Of a stretch of 44,442 nucleotides of DNA, positions 25,051 through 33,822 are shown piece after piece. The DNA is from an uncultured Prevotella sp. (GTDB lineage: Bacteria; Bacteroidota; Bacteroidia; Bacteroidales; Bacteroidaceae), in contig CAKQCV010000018.1 in assembly GCA_934217675.1 (NCBI GenBank), positions 1 to 44,442 of the forward strand, given 5' to 3'. The translations under genes were made by a program, and so were the position numbers. The stretch's first letter is position 1. Each line of letters starts with the position of its first letter. Under the pieces are notes generated by a model, which was given only the letters and a program-made list of their open reading frames with translations, ran no database searches and was not told where the DNA came from.

Positions 25051-27303
25051 TTATTCCTTTTCGTCAAGGAATTTATATGCAGCTCTTAGTTGATGGCGCA
25101 TGATACTTATCATCTCTTGACTCTCTTGGAGAATGTTGAGATAGAGCAGTGATGTTTTCAAGTTTCCGGCAGCATCGCTGTCTTGTTGCATCTCGTTTAG
25201 ATGTCGCTCTCTGATGGCAGACAGTTCATCTTTACATTCGTCAGCAATAGTCAGCGTCTCTCTGTACAAATCGTAGCGGTTTGTAGAAATCATTTGCTCT
25301 GTGTGCTGCATCAAATCGTTAATCCTACGTCGCACACACTCAAAATCATTGATATATTTCTTTGGCATAGGCTGGAAGTTGTTGTCTACATGTTCCTTTA
25401 TCGGGTCTACCATGCGTCGCAAACAGTACATGTATTGCTGGTTGCAGTTAGCCCCCAGATGGAACCAAGTATTTCTTTCCATGGCAATAACTTGTGGAAT
25501 GCGCCTCATGGCAAGAAACTCCTGCCTACGTATTTTTTTCAGTGTGTCGCGCTCATTGTTTATGTTCTTTATAACAGAGCGCAAGTCTTTAAGACTCTCG
25601 TTGCTCATGCCATCGATAATCTTGTTGAACTGTTCGCATGTGAAGTGTGCCACGAAGCTCTGTGTTCTGCTCACATGCTTTCTCAGTAAGTCCCACACGA
25701 TATCTTTGTCCTTTGTTCTCATCATAAGCTGGAACACATCATCTTTCTTCTCATTAGCCTGTTTTTTCTTGTAAGCCTGTCCGCTACGCCATAGCAGATA
25801 AATATCGAGCACCATGAAGGCTATCATGATAGGGAATCCGCCAAAGTGCATCAGAGAGCATACAAGTGCGGCAGCGGCAAAAGCCACACCGGCAGTTACG
25901 AACCATCCACCAATTACAGAGAGTACACCTGTTACGCGGAATACTGCACTGTCTCTACTCCATGCATGGTCGGCAAGCGAAGAGCCCATTGCAACCATAA
26001 ATGTAACGTAGGTTGTAGAGAGTGGGAGTTTATAGTTTGTTCCTATAATGATGAGCATGGCGGCAAGTACAAGATTCACTGCAGCTCGCACTTCGTCGAA
26101 AGCAGCTCCGTTTGTTATTATCGCTTCCTCTTTGTTAAATCGTGTGTCAATCCATTTTGTTGATGATTGTGGCATCATGTGGGCAAATGCTGCACCCATA
26201 TCCTGCACTGCACGCACGATGGAACGTGCCACTTTTGAAGAACCGAACATCTCGTCGCCCTCGTCCTGACGGCTAAGGTCAACACTTGTTTTTACAACAT
26301 TCTGCGCTTTTTTAGAAGTTGCCATAGCCGTAATCATGATAATGCCAGCTATGAGCAAATACAGTATAGGGCTTTTTGCCGTTGTCATCAGCGATGTCAT
26401 CATATAGCCATTATAGTCACCATTGCCGTTAGCATGGAAGTCAAGCAAAGAGTCGAGTCCGGCAAGAGGCACACCTATGAAGTTTACAAGGTCGTTGCCG
26501 GCAAAAGCCATTGCAAGAGCGAACGTACCCATAAGAACGATAATCTTGAACACGTTGACATGCATCAGATGGAGAAACTCGTTGAGAATGGTTGAGGCTA
26601 TGAATACTGCAATAAGAAGCATAGGTGTGTTCCCCTTTATCCAGTCTTTCACGCTGTCGCTGATAAATGGCGAGCCACCAAGTCCCTTGATGAAAATAAA
26701 GTATGCAAGTGCCGTGAATGCAATTCCTCCGAATATTGCAATTGAATAGCGCAGATGTTTCTTGTAGTTGAATGTGAATACAATTCTGGAAACCCACATA
26801 ACGATGGTGCCGAAGAAGAAAGCAATGGCAACCGATACGAATATTGCAATAATCACACTCAGAGCTTTACTGCTGTTCAGCAAATCAGTGAAATCGAGTG
26901 ATGGATCGGCATTCATTTTGAACAAGGCAAGTATAAATGTAGCTCCCAAAAGCTCGAATACCAATGAAACTGTGGTTGATGTAGGCATACCGAGAGTGTT
27001 GAAAATGTCAAGTATTACAACATCTGTAACCATTACTGCCAGGAATATCGTCATCACCTCAGCAAATGAATAATTGGCAGGGTGCATGATACCATGGCGT
27101 GCCACATCCATCATTCCTGCACTCATCACTGCACCTATAAGCACACCGGCTGATGCAACTATCAATACGGTGCGGAACCTTGCCACCTTGGCACCTATTG
27201 CAGACTGCAGGAAGTTTACGGCATCGTTGCTCACTCCCACAAACAAGTCGAAAACTGCTAATATCAGCAGAAATGCGACAATCACAAAATAGATTGTTTC
27301 CAT
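25051..27303 (-). CDS. PiT-type inorganic phosphate transporter with C-terminal PhoU-like domain
   Basis: The 750-residue protein has an N-terminal PHO4/PiT membrane part (to about residue 510) with the two inverted signature repeats GVSNDAVNFLQSAIGAKVA and AFAGNDLVNFIGVPLAG, typical of cation-coupled phosphate symporters. From about 520 to 750 it is soluble, helical and charged, resembling a PhoU-like domain. Canonical PiT proteins of about 400-500 residues use a separate PhoU-like partner (DUF47). The promoter region has a -7 TATTTTTG at 27336-27343. The coupling ion cannot be told from sequence. Confidence 0.9.
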   Translation of the reverse strand: METIYFVIVAFLLILAVFDLFVGVSNDAVNFLQSAIGAKVARFRTVLIVASAGVLIGAVMSAGMMDVARHGIMHPANYSFAEVMTIFLAVMVTDVVILDIFNTLGMPTSTTVSLVFELLGATFILALFKMNADPSLDFTDLLNSSKALSVIIAIFVSVAIAFFFGTIVMWVSRIVFTFNYKKHLRYSIAIFGGIAFTALAYFIFIKGLGGSPFISDSVKDWIKGNTPMLLIAVFIASTILNEFLHLMHVNVFKIIVLMGTFALAMAFAGNDLVNFIGVPLAGLDSLLDFHANGNGDYNGYMMTSLMTTAKSPILYLLIAGIIMITAMATSKKAQNVVKTSVDLSRQDEGDEMFGSSKVARSIVRAVQDMGAAFAHMMPQSSTKWIDTRFNKEEAIITNGAAFDEVRAAVNLVLAAMLIIIGTNYKLPLSTTYVTFMVAMGSSLADHAWSRDSAVFRVTGVLSVIGGWFVTAGVAFAAAALVCSLMHFGGFPIMIAFMVLDIYLLWRSGQAYKKKQANEKKDDVFQLMMRTKDKDIVWDLLRKHVSRTQSFVAHFTCEQFNKIIDGMSNESLKDLRSVIKNINNERDTLKKIRRQEFLAMRRIPQVIAMERNTWFHLGANCNQQYMYCLRRMVDPIKEHVDNNFQPMPKKYINDFECVRRRINDLMQHTEQMISTNRYDLYRETLTIADECKDELSAIRERHLNEMQQDSDAAGNLKTSLLYLNILQESQEMISIMRHQLRAAYKFLDEKE

Positions 27304-27335
27304 ACGTTAAGTTTTATCTGTTTATTTTTCGGCTG

Positions 27336-27343
27336 CAAAAATA
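27336..27343 (-). promoter_or_regulatory. -7 element of the phosphate transporter gene
   Basis: TATTTTTG on the minus strand fits TAnnTTTG. No clear TTTG lies 19-21 nt upstream. The leader to the ATG would be about 25 nt. Confidence 0.45.
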
Positions 27344-27449
27344 GCAAGGCTTTGTTACAGGCGTTTTAAACAGATATTTCATTTCTGTTACAATTCTCGA
27401 AAATATGAAATAAATAAGGGAAAAGCTCCATTCTGCAAGATAATAAAAA

Positions 27450-27477
27450 ATCGGTAATGTTTCGCAACATCACCGAT
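27450..27477. terminator. Terminator-like hairpin without an obvious upstream gene
   Basis: ATCGGT-A-ATGTT (27450-27461) pairs with AACAT-C-ACCGAT (27466-27477) around CGC. Both sides have T-rich or A-rich flanks (TTTTTTATTATC on the minus strand, ATCTTTTTG on the plus), so it could end RNA in either direction. The nearest genes point away from it on both sides. Confidence 0.5.
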
Positions 27478-27607
27478 CATCTTTTTGTTTTCTAACTAAC
27501 TTATTATCAACTATTCATTACTCACTTTTTCTTTTCCATGATATATTTTTGCAAAGATAATATTAAAAATACAATAAGTATCATTATTTGTGGAATAAAA
27601 ATTACGT

Positions 27608-27615
27608 AAACGTTT
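27608..27615. promoter_or_regulatory. Candidate LacI-family operator
   Basis: AAACGTTT is a perfect palindrome centred on CG, flanked by GT and GC (GTAAACGTTTGC), the form favoured by LacI-family regulators. It lies about 25 nt upstream of the -33 element of the regulator gene, so autoregulation is likely. Confidence 0.45.
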
Positions 27616-27639
27616 GCAAAATCCAATAATTTCATTACT

Positions 27640-27670
27640 TTTGCATTATCTTTCGTTTATTATATATTTC
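27640..27670 (+). promoter_or_regulatory. Promoter of the LacI-type regulator gene
   Basis: TTTG (27640-27643) is followed after 19 nt by TATATTTC (27663-27670), one base off TAnnTTTG. A leader of about 40 nt would precede the ATG at 27717. Confidence 0.5.
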
Positions 27671-27716
27671 TGCTAATATCTGCAGAACCATTGTTCAACG
27701 TTAATTTGGTATAGTA

Positions 27717-28751
27717 ATGAAGCAGCATAGAGTATCTTTAAAGGATTTGGCGGCACAGCTCGGAGTGAGCATTGCCACCGTGTCGAGAGCGTTGCGAAAC
27801 AGTCATGAAGTTGGCAACGAGCTCAGGCAACGCGTGCAGAAACTTGCCAAGGAGTTGAACTACCGTCCGAATCCGTTTGCCCAAAGTTTGCGCAGCGAGG
27901 CACCAAGAGTGATAGGAGTGGTTGTGCCAAATCTTGTTACGCATTATTATTCAGCAGTGCTTGACGGTATAGAAGACTATGCATCACAAGAGGGATATTC
28001 GGTTATTGCAATAAACAGCCATGAGAATTATGCCAAAGAAGAAAGGGCTATAGACAACTTTATAAACATGCACGTGGAAGGTATTATTGCGTGCTTGGCA
28101 CAAGATACAGTGGACTATTCGCATTTTGAGGAAATACACAACATGGGAATACCGCTTGTGTTCTTTGCCAGAACATGTCTGCCGGAACTGTTCTCGCAAG
28201 TTGTAGCAAATGGGGCTGAGGCTGCAGAACAGGCAACATTGCACTTGTTGGAAACCGGAAGCAAAAGGGTGGCTTTTCTTGGAGGACCAAATCATCTTGA
28301 TATGGTGAGACGCCGGAAACACGGGTATCTTGAGGCTTTGAAGGAAAAGAAAGTTCCTATAGACAGGAATATCATTGTTTGCGACAAGATTGATTTTGAG
28401 CAGGCAAGAGAGGCAACGCTAAACTTGCTGAAAGCAAAGAATCGACCTGATGCCATATTGGCATTCAATGACATTATAACTTATGCTGCCTTTGATGCTA
28501 TAAAAACTCTCGGATTACGCATTCCACAGGATGTGGCAATAATCGGATTTACAGATACTGATGCTTCGGCTTTTGTCACACCAAAGTTGTCGTCGATTGA
28601 AGACCAGTCGCGAAAAACAGGCGCATTGGCGTGTGAGTTGTTGATGAGAAATATTTCTGGAGATACAAAGATATATAAGGAGATTGTTCCGATGATATTG
28701 AAAATTCGGGAGAGCTCGGACAAAATAAATGAAAAGTGTAATATAAAGTAA
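27717..28751 (+). CDS. LacI/GalR-family transcriptional regulator
   Basis: The 344-residue protein starts with a helix-turn-helix (SLKDLAAQLGVSIATVSRAL) and hinge helix (LNYRPNPFAQSLRS), then a periplasmic-binding-protein-like effector domain (about 60-340) with typical strands IGVVVPNL, AFLGGP and VAIIGFTD. It should bind a small sugar or related ligand and a palindromic operator. No sugar genes flank it; the next gene is a META-domain lipoprotein 11 bp downstream. A palindrome upstream of its own promoter suggests autoregulation. Ligand and regulon are unknown. Confidence 0.93.
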   Translation: MKQHRVSLKDLAAQLGVSIATVSRALRNSHEVGNELRQRVQKLAKELNYRPNPFAQSLRSEAPRVIGVVVPNLVTHYYSAVLDGIEDYASQEGYSVIAINSHENYAKEERAIDNFINMHVEGIIACLAQDTVDYSHFEEIHNMGIPLVFFARTCLPELFSQVVANGAEAAEQATLHLLETGSKRVAFLGGPNHLDMVRRRKHGYLEALKEKKVPIDRNIIVCDKIDFEQAREATLNLLKAKNRPDAILAFNDIITYAAFDAIKTLGLRIPQDVAIIGFTDTDASAFVTPKLSSIEDQSRKTGALACELLMRNISGDTKIYKEIVPMILKIRESSDKINEKCNIK

Positions 28752-28762
28752 AAAAGAAAAGT

Positions 28763-29188
28763 ATGAAGAAAAGTTTTTTAATTGCTGCTGCAGCTGCTGC
28801 CGTGATGGCATCATGTGGATCTTCGAAGGTTGCTTCGGATATTAGTGTGCTTAATGGAGAATGGAGTATCGTTGAAGTTGAGGGAACAAAGATTAATCCG
28901 GAAGACAGTGAAACTGCTCCATTTATAGGATTCAATGCGAAAGATAAAAGGCTTTATGGAAATACGGGCTGCAATTTGCTTACTGGCTCGCTGAAAGCTG
29001 ATGTGGAAAAAGGTACCATAGACTTTAGTCAGACTGGCAGCACACGGATGATGTGTGCAAACATGAAGACTGAGCGCATGGTGCTGGATGCACTGAATAA
29101 GACTGTGAAATTTAAAATTAACGGGGCAAACAAATTGACTCTTAATGACAAGAGTGGCAAGACTATGGTTGTGCTGAAGAAAAAATAA
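28763..29188 (+). CDS. META-domain lipoprotein (HslJ-like)
   Basis: The 141-residue protein has a lipoprotein signal with a run of alanines (AAAAAAVMASC; lipidated Cys19) and a META domain: LNGEWSIVEVEGTKI, IGFNAKDKRLYGNTGCNLLTG and a following TRMMCANM. META proteins such as E. coli HslJ are periplasmic or envelope proteins linked to stress and novobiocin resistance; the molecular function is unknown. The gene is 11 bp after the LacI-type regulator and is followed by a strong terminator, so the two probably form an operon. Confidence 0.88.
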   Translation: MKKSFLIAAAAAAVMASCGSSKVASDISVLNGEWSIVEVEGTKINPEDSETAPFIGFNAKDKRLYGNTGCNLLTGSLKADVEKGTIDFSQTGSTRMMCANMKTERMVLDALNKTVKFKINGANKLTLNDKSGKTMVVLKKK

Positions 29189-29214
29189 ACCTAGACAATT
29201 ATTGATTAAATTAG

Positions 29215-29255
29215 AATGGGGCAGAGTCTGTAAGAGTCTCTGCCCCATTTTGTTC
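29215..29255 (+). terminator. Terminator after the META-domain gene
   Basis: AATGGGGCAGAG (29215-29226) pairs perfectly over 12 bp with CTCTGCCCCATT (29238-29249), then TTGTTCTTC follows. It also faces the convergent amino-acid symporter gene. Confidence 0.8.
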
Positions 29256-29289
29256 TTCTGAGGAAAATACACAAAACCAGTATGGGTGT

Positions 29290-30657
29290 TTATTGATAAT
29301 CATCCTCGTTCATATCTTCGTTCAATCTGCCACGCCACAGATATTTACGTGTTTCGTGAACGATAACTCCGCTCAGGAATATAAGCGAAAGAAGGTTTGG
29401 TATAGCCATGAGGGCATTCATTACGTCAGATATATTCCAAACAAGATTTAGACTTATTATACTTCCGAAAAACACACCCACGATATAGAGTATACGATAG
29501 GCAAGTGTTAGCTTTCTTCCGCATAAATAGCCAATAGCCCTTTCTCCATAAAGTTCCCAACCGAGAATGGTGCTGAATGCAAAAGTGAGCAACCCGAAAG
29601 TTAGCAGCGGAGCACCTATATATGGAATTTTGCCAAATGCCACCTGCGTGAGCGTAGCTCCGTTGGCATAGCTTATGTCGGGATATGCCATCACGCTGCT
29701 TACAATAACAAGTCCTGTGAGGGCACAGATTACAACCGTGTCCCAAAATGTTCCTGTAGACGAAACAAGAGCTTGTCTTACAGGATTCTTTGTCTGTGCT
29801 GCCGATGCTACTATCGGTGCAGAACCCATCCCCGACTCGTTGGAGAATAGTCCTCTTGCAATTCCGTATCTTGCTGCTATCATTAATGTGCTGCCGGCAA
29901 AACCGCCACCTGCAGCCCTTGACGTAAAAGCCGACTTGAAGATGGTTGTTATTGCAGGTACTACATAGCCAGAATTTATTATGAGGATTGTTATGCACCC
30001 CAATACATACAGCAGTGCCATGAATGGTACGAGAGTGCTGCATACCCTTGATATACTTTTTATTCCGCCAAGGATGACTGCTGCAGTGAGAGCACACACA
30101 AATGCTCCACTTATCCATGGCGATACACCATACGACTGTTTAACCAGTGTAGCAATGGCGTTAGCCTGAACAGTGTTTCCGATACCGAAAGCTGCAATGC
30201 CTGTGAACACGGCAAACATGATGGCAAGTTTTCGCCACCCCAAGCCACGCTCAAGAGCATACATCGGACCACCGTATATCTTTCCGCTTTTGCTCCTTAT
30301 TCTGTATTTTATGGCAAGCAGACCTTCGGCATATTTTGTTGAAATACCGAAAAAACCGGTTATCCAGCACCAAAACACTGCTCCTGGACCGCCAAGTGCT
30401 ACGGCTGTTGCTACTCCAATAATGTTTCCTGTTCCGATAGTTGCAGCAAGAGCAGTGGCAAGTGCTCCAAACTGCGAAACATCGCCTTTTGAATCATTGT
30501 CGCGCTTCACTGACAGTTTTATTGCCGTAAGTAGCTTTCGCTGCGGAAATCTTAGTCTTATGGTAAGGAATATGTGTGTGCCAAGCAGCAGAATCATCAT
30601 TGGCCACCCCCATAGAAATCCACTCAGTTGGGTAAAAAAATCATTCACCTGTTCCAT
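29290..30657 (-). CDS. Sodium:amino acid (alanine/glycine) symporter, AGCS family
   Basis: The 455-residue integral membrane protein has about 10-11 hydrophobic segments and the AGCS signatures AATIGTGNIIGVATAVALGG and GGPGAVFWCWITGFFGISTK. Family members import alanine or glycine with Na+. An export role or other amino acid cannot be excluded. The Na+ gradient from the NQR complex would drive it. It lies 115 bp downstream of a DUF4230 gene and may have its own promoter. Confidence 0.93.
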   Translation of the reverse strand: MEQVNDFFTQLSGFLWGWPMMILLLGTHIFLTIRLRFPQRKLLTAIKLSVKRDNDSKGDVSQFGALATALAATIGTGNIIGVATAVALGGPGAVFWCWITGFFGISTKYAEGLLAIKYRIRSKSGKIYGGPMYALERGLGWRKLAIMFAVFTGIAAFGIGNTVQANAIATLVKQSYGVSPWISGAFVCALTAAVILGGIKSISRVCSTLVPFMALLYVLGCITILIINSGYVVPAITTIFKSAFTSRAAGGGFAGSTLMIAARYGIARGLFSNESGMGSAPIVASAAQTKNPVRQALVSSTGTFWDTVVICALTGLVIVSSVMAYPDISYANGATLTQVAFGKIPYIGAPLLTFGLLTFAFSTILGWELYGERAIGYLCGRKLTLAYRILYIVGVFFGSIISLNLVWNISDVMNALMAIPNLLSLIFLSGVIVHETRKYLWRGRLNEDMNEDDYQ

Positions 30658-30772
30658 ATTTATGATTGTTGCATTTGTGGTTATGTTTTTGTTTCTCGAT
30701 ATTTATATATTTTATTCTTATTGATATTTTTATATTCTGTATCCTTATGCTCTTTTATTGTTATATCAGCTT

Positions 30773-31402
30773 TTAATTATCAAATTCAATGCTGTATTTC
30801 TCTACTCCCATAGCCTTCAGCATTTTTCCTATTTGCTCTTTGGCATTGTCTTTTGCTGTGTTCATATTTTGTGGTGTGAGGCATCTTTGTTTCATCTTCA
30901 TGTATGCTGTGTTATACATTTTTTCCCTGTCGGCATCGCTCCACTTGCCTGTTTCTATAAAAGCTTTGGAACGAGCTTCGTCAATAAAGTTATTGTCGAG
31001 AAGTTCTACTTTCGGCAATCTTACAGCAATGCTGTCGGTGCCAACTTGTTTTATCCAGCGTGGAGTGGTTTTGTGCATGTTTATGCCAATGCTCAGTTTT
31101 CCGTAGTAAATCCTTACAAGCCTGTCGTCGCTGAAGAATCCCTTTCTTATAGTGTCAACCATTTCTTCGTCGTTTATCGAAAGAAATTCCCATTCGCCAA
31201 TTTCGTTCATTGCTGTTATTATGTTTGGGGTGACATCTATTTTTTTGTCAACCTCAATTTTTGCCATTTCACTTTCCGTATTTTTACAGAAGTGATACAC
31301 TGATATTATGACGGTGATTATTATCACAGCCCACAGAAATATATTTAGCTTTGTAAGAGTAATATTTGCTCTCTGCTTTGTTTTATTATCGTTGTCTGTC
31401 AT
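30773..31402 (-). CDS. DUF4230 protein with N-terminal membrane anchor
   Basis: The 209-residue protein has one transmembrane segment (about 18-38, LNIFLWAVIIITVIISVYHF) and an extracytoplasmic domain of the DUF4230 type: GEWEFLSINDEE, IYYGKLSIGINM, a proline-containing V-R-L-P-K-V-E-L strand, and a C-terminal helix rich in Lys. No function is known. It is 45 bp after a second DUF4230 gene with the same strand order but low identity, probably an old duplication. Both are likely co-transcribed. Confidence 0.8.
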   Translation of the reverse strand: MTDNDNKTKQRANITLTKLNIFLWAVIIITVIISVYHFCKNTESEMAKIEVDKKIDVTPNIITAMNEIGEWEFLSINDEEMVDTIRKGFFSDDRLVRIYYGKLSIGINMHKTTPRWIKQVGTDSIAVRLPKVELLDNNFIDEARSKAFIETGKWSDADREKMYNTAYMKMKQRCLTPQNMNTAKDNAKEQIGKMLKAMGVEKYSIEFDN

Positions 31403-31447
31403 TGTTCGTTATCTGCCTTTTAGGTTCTTATCTGCCTTTAGAGATGT

Positions 31448-32131
31448 TTATCTGCCTTCTATAACAGTTGTGGGGTCTACCATTTTTATAATTTCCTTGG
31501 CTGTAAAATCCTTGCGGAAGGTTATTGTTATTTCGCTGTCCTTATATCCTAAACCAACGAATAATGGTACTATGATTTTTGCAGCGCTTTCTTTTGCCAT
31601 TTGGGTTATTCCCATCTCTGGAATGTCTTTTATAATGGCTTCACGACCTTGTAACTCATAGCTTGAAAGTTCTTCGTCTGTAAAGTTCTGGCGCATCAGT
31701 GCTACATATTTTTTTATTTCCGCATGGCTGATTTTTGTGGCGGTTAGCTCCACTTTTGGGTCGGGCAGAATAATTTCAACATTTCTTCCGTTTCTTTTTA
31801 TGTTTTTTGCCGAAAAGCCAGTAAAGTCAATATTGGCTTTTATCGTTGCGTTCATAGGAATAGCAACTTTCCTTTCTCCCATTGGCAGAGATATGTTGTA
31901 GTCATGATTTAAAATTTTACCTTTCACTCTTACTTTATCATCATGGGTTATTATTTTATGCACTTTATATTCTGCTGTGTATAATTTTGAGCATCTTTGT
32001 ATTTGAGATACAAGCATGGGAATGGTGTCAATGTCTTTGCACTTGTTTGTATTTTTGCTTTTTTCTTTTGTGCAATTTGTCAAAGATATTGACGTGATAC
32101 ATATTATTATAAGTATAAATACATTCTTCAT
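31448..32131 (-). CDS. DUF4230 lipoprotein
   Basis: The 227-residue product begins MKNVFILIIICITSISLTNC, a lipoprotein signal with lipobox LTNC. The ATG at 32131 is chosen over 32149 because it gives the shortest charged start before the hydrophobic core. The domain matches DUF4230: AEYKVHKIITHDDK, a V-E-I-I-L-P-D-P-K-V-E-L strand and FTAKEIIKM near the end. Its tandem paralogue is membrane-anchored instead of lipidated, so the pair would sit on different sides or depths of the envelope. A -7 box lies at 32168-32175. Confidence 0.78.
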   Translation of the reverse strand: MKNVFILIIICITSISLTNCTKEKSKNTNKCKDIDTIPMLVSQIQRCSKLYTAEYKVHKIITHDDKVRVKGKILNHDYNISLPMGERKVAIPMNATIKANIDFTGFSAKNIKRNGRNVEIILPDPKVELTATKISHAEIKKYVALMRQNFTDEELSSYELQGREAIIKDIPEMGITQMAKESAAKIIVPLFVGLGYKDSEITITFRKDFTAKEIIKMVDPTTVIEGR

Positions 32132-32167
32132 ATTGTCATTTTGAAACAAAAATACTAAATATTACTG

Positions 32168-32175
32168 CAAAGATA
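32168..32175 (-). promoter_or_regulatory. -7 element of the DUF4230 pair
   Basis: TATCTTTG on the minus strand matches TAnnTTTG. A TTTG is present only at 24 nt spacing, longer than usual. It is divergent from the promoter at 32270-32300. Confidence 0.45.
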
Positions 32176-32269
32176 ATGCAAATTGATGAAATACGGCAGC
32201 AAAGTTATTCCTTTTTGTTATATTGCTTGTTTTTCTTTTTCTTTATTGTCAAAATATCCATGCTTTTTT

Positions 32270-32300
32270 ATTGTTTTCTGTATTATTTCCACTACCTTTG
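32270..32300 (+). promoter_or_regulatory. Promoter of the DUF4738 gene
   Basis: ATTG (32270-32273) and TACCTTTG (32293-32300) are 19 nt apart, a good match to the Bacteroidetes consensus. The leader would be about 37 nt. Confidence 0.65.
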
Positions 32301-32343
32301 CATTCAATTAAATACTATAACTTTAAAAAATATACAGAGATAA

Positions 32344-32913
32344 ATGAAAAGCATTTATGCTGCAATGATTTTTGCTTTTGGCACTATGACTGTTGTCTCG
32401 TGTGCCGAAAAGAAGAAGACAAATGATATTATAGCTCCAAAACCTGTTGTGAAGGCTCCGTCAGCACCTGTAAAGATGCAGAATTATAACCATTCGGAAA
32501 GTGTGGAATGGATTGGAATGAATTATAAAGTTGTTGTGAAGAGAACTGTTGACGAGGATGCTCCAGTTTTTGAGGATGAAAGCAACAATAAGTATTATAA
32601 TAATAAGGTACTGCTAACGGTGTTGCGTCCTGACGGAACGGAATTTTTCAAGCGTGAATTCAGAAAAGGTGATTTTTCGCAAATCGTTGAGAATTCATAT
32701 ATTGATAAGGCTACTTTGCTTGGAATTGTGCTGGATCATGCTCAGGGTGATAATCTCGTTTTTGTGGCAAGCGTTGGGTCGCCAGACCAGTTGAGCGATG
32801 ATTTCGTTCCTGTTGCTCTTACTCTTTCAAGAACAGGACAGGTATCTATGAAGAAAGGGCAAGATATTGGAACTTCAAATAATCCGGATGCAGATGAAGA
32901 AGATGGTGTTTAA
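32344..32913 (+). CDS. DUF4738 putative lipoprotein
   Basis: The 189-residue protein has a lipoprotein signal (MKSIYAAMIFAFGTMTVVSC; Cys20). A proline/lysine linker (IIAPKPVVKAPSAPVKM) follows, then a beta-rich domain with VLRPDGTEFFKREFRKGDFS and a C-terminal acidic tail (NPDADEEDG). This pattern fits DUF4738, a Bacteroidetes family of unknown function. It stands alone, convergent with exonuclease III 58 bp away, without an evident terminator. Confidence 0.75.
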   Translation: MKSIYAAMIFAFGTMTVVSCAEKKKTNDIIAPKPVVKAPSAPVKMQNYNHSESVEWIGMNYKVVVKRTVDEDAPVFEDESNNKYYNNKVLLTVLRPDGTEFFKREFRKGDFSQIVENSYIDKATLLGIVLDHAQGDNLVFVASVGSPDQLSDDFVPVALTLSRTGQVSMKKGQDIGTSNNPDADEEDGV

Positions 32914-32971
32914 TACCTCTGCTTCATCTGGTTTCCAAATGATAAGAAATAAAGCGGATATTTTTGATTCT

Positions 32972-33724
32972 TTATTTTAATGTTAGTTCTACAGGGCAAT
33001 GATCAGAACCGTAAATCTCAGTATGTATCTTTGCATCACAAAGGCGCTCTTGTAGTCTGTCAGACACAATGAAATAGTCTATACGCCATCCGGCATTCTT
33101 TTCTCTTGCCTTGAATCTGTATGACCACCATGAATAAATATCTTTTTGCTCAGGATAGAAGAAACGGAATGTGTCTATGAAACCACTGTTGAGCCATACA
33201 GACATTTTGTTCCTCTCTTCATCTGTGAACCCTGCATTTTTTCTATTCGTTTTAGGATTCTTTAGGTCTATTTCTTCGTGTGCTACATTAAGGTCGCCAC
33301 AAACAATAACAGGCTTTTTCTTGTCGAGTTCTTTCAGATAGGCAAGAAAATCATCCTCCCATTTCATCCTGTATTCAAGTCGGCGCAATCCATCTTGCGA
33401 GTTAGGAGTGTAGACTGTTATAATGTAGAAGTCTTCCATTTCGAGAGTTATCACTCTTCCTTCGTGATCATGTTCCTCAATTCCTAAGCCGTAAGCCACA
33501 GAGAGCGGTTCATGCTTTGTAAATATTGCTGTGCCAGAATAACCTTTCTTTTCGGCATAATTCCAATATGACTTATAGCCTTCATACTGCAAGTCAAGTT
33601 GTCCGGCTTGCATCTTTGTTTCCTGCAAGCAAAAGAAGTCAGCGTCAAGTTGTTTGAAAATTTCGCTAAATCCCTTTCCCTCGCATGCTCTTAATCCGTT
33701 AACGTTCCATGATATGAATTTCAT
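32972..33724 (-). CDS. xth: Exodeoxyribonuclease III (AP endonuclease)
   Basis: The 250-residue cytoplasmic DNA-repair enzyme cuts abasic sites and trims 3' blocks. It has the endonuclease/exonuclease/phosphatase fold landmarks: [22 protein letters not shown] (metal-binding Glu), VCGDLNVAH (catalytic Asp) and [10 protein letters not shown] (catalytic His). Length and order are normal for the ExoIII (XthA) branch. It lies about 100 bp after lumazine synthase, with a hairpin between them. Confidence 0.95.
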   Translation of the reverse strand: MKFISWNVNGLRACEGKGFSEIFKQLDADFFCLQETKMQAGQLDLQYEGYKSYWNYAEKKGYSGTAIFTKHEPLSVAYGLGIEEHDHEGRVITLEMEDFYIITVYTPNSQDGLRRLEYRMKWEDDFLAYLKELDKKKPVIVCGDLNVAHEEIDLKNPKTNRKNAGFTDEERNKMSVWLNSGFIDTFRFFYPEQKDIYSWWSYRFKAREKNAGWRIDYFIVSDRLQERLCDAKIHTEIYGSDHCPVELTLK

Positions 33725-33750
33725 AATTGCTGGCTTTTGTTTATAAATTA

Positions 33751-33777
33751 GGGCGGACTTCTTTTTTAAGCCCGCCC
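33751..33777. terminator. GC-rich hairpin between ribH and xth
   Basis: GGGCGG-A-CTT (33751-33760) pairs with AAG-C-CCGCCC (33768-33777) around a loop of seven bases. Neither strand has a following T-run, so termination is uncertain. Confidence 0.4.
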
Positions 33778-33822
33778 CGATTATAGATGATTCTATTACT
33801 GATTTAAACTATGCATTCTTTT

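Larger units (their letters stand above)
27304..27716. other. Divergent intergenic region of about 410 bp
   Basis: It carries the transporter promoter, an isolated hairpin (27450-27477), a LacI-type palindrome (27608-27615) and the lacI-type promoter (27640-27670). No gene is visible, and the sequence is otherwise AT-rich. Confidence 0.7.
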
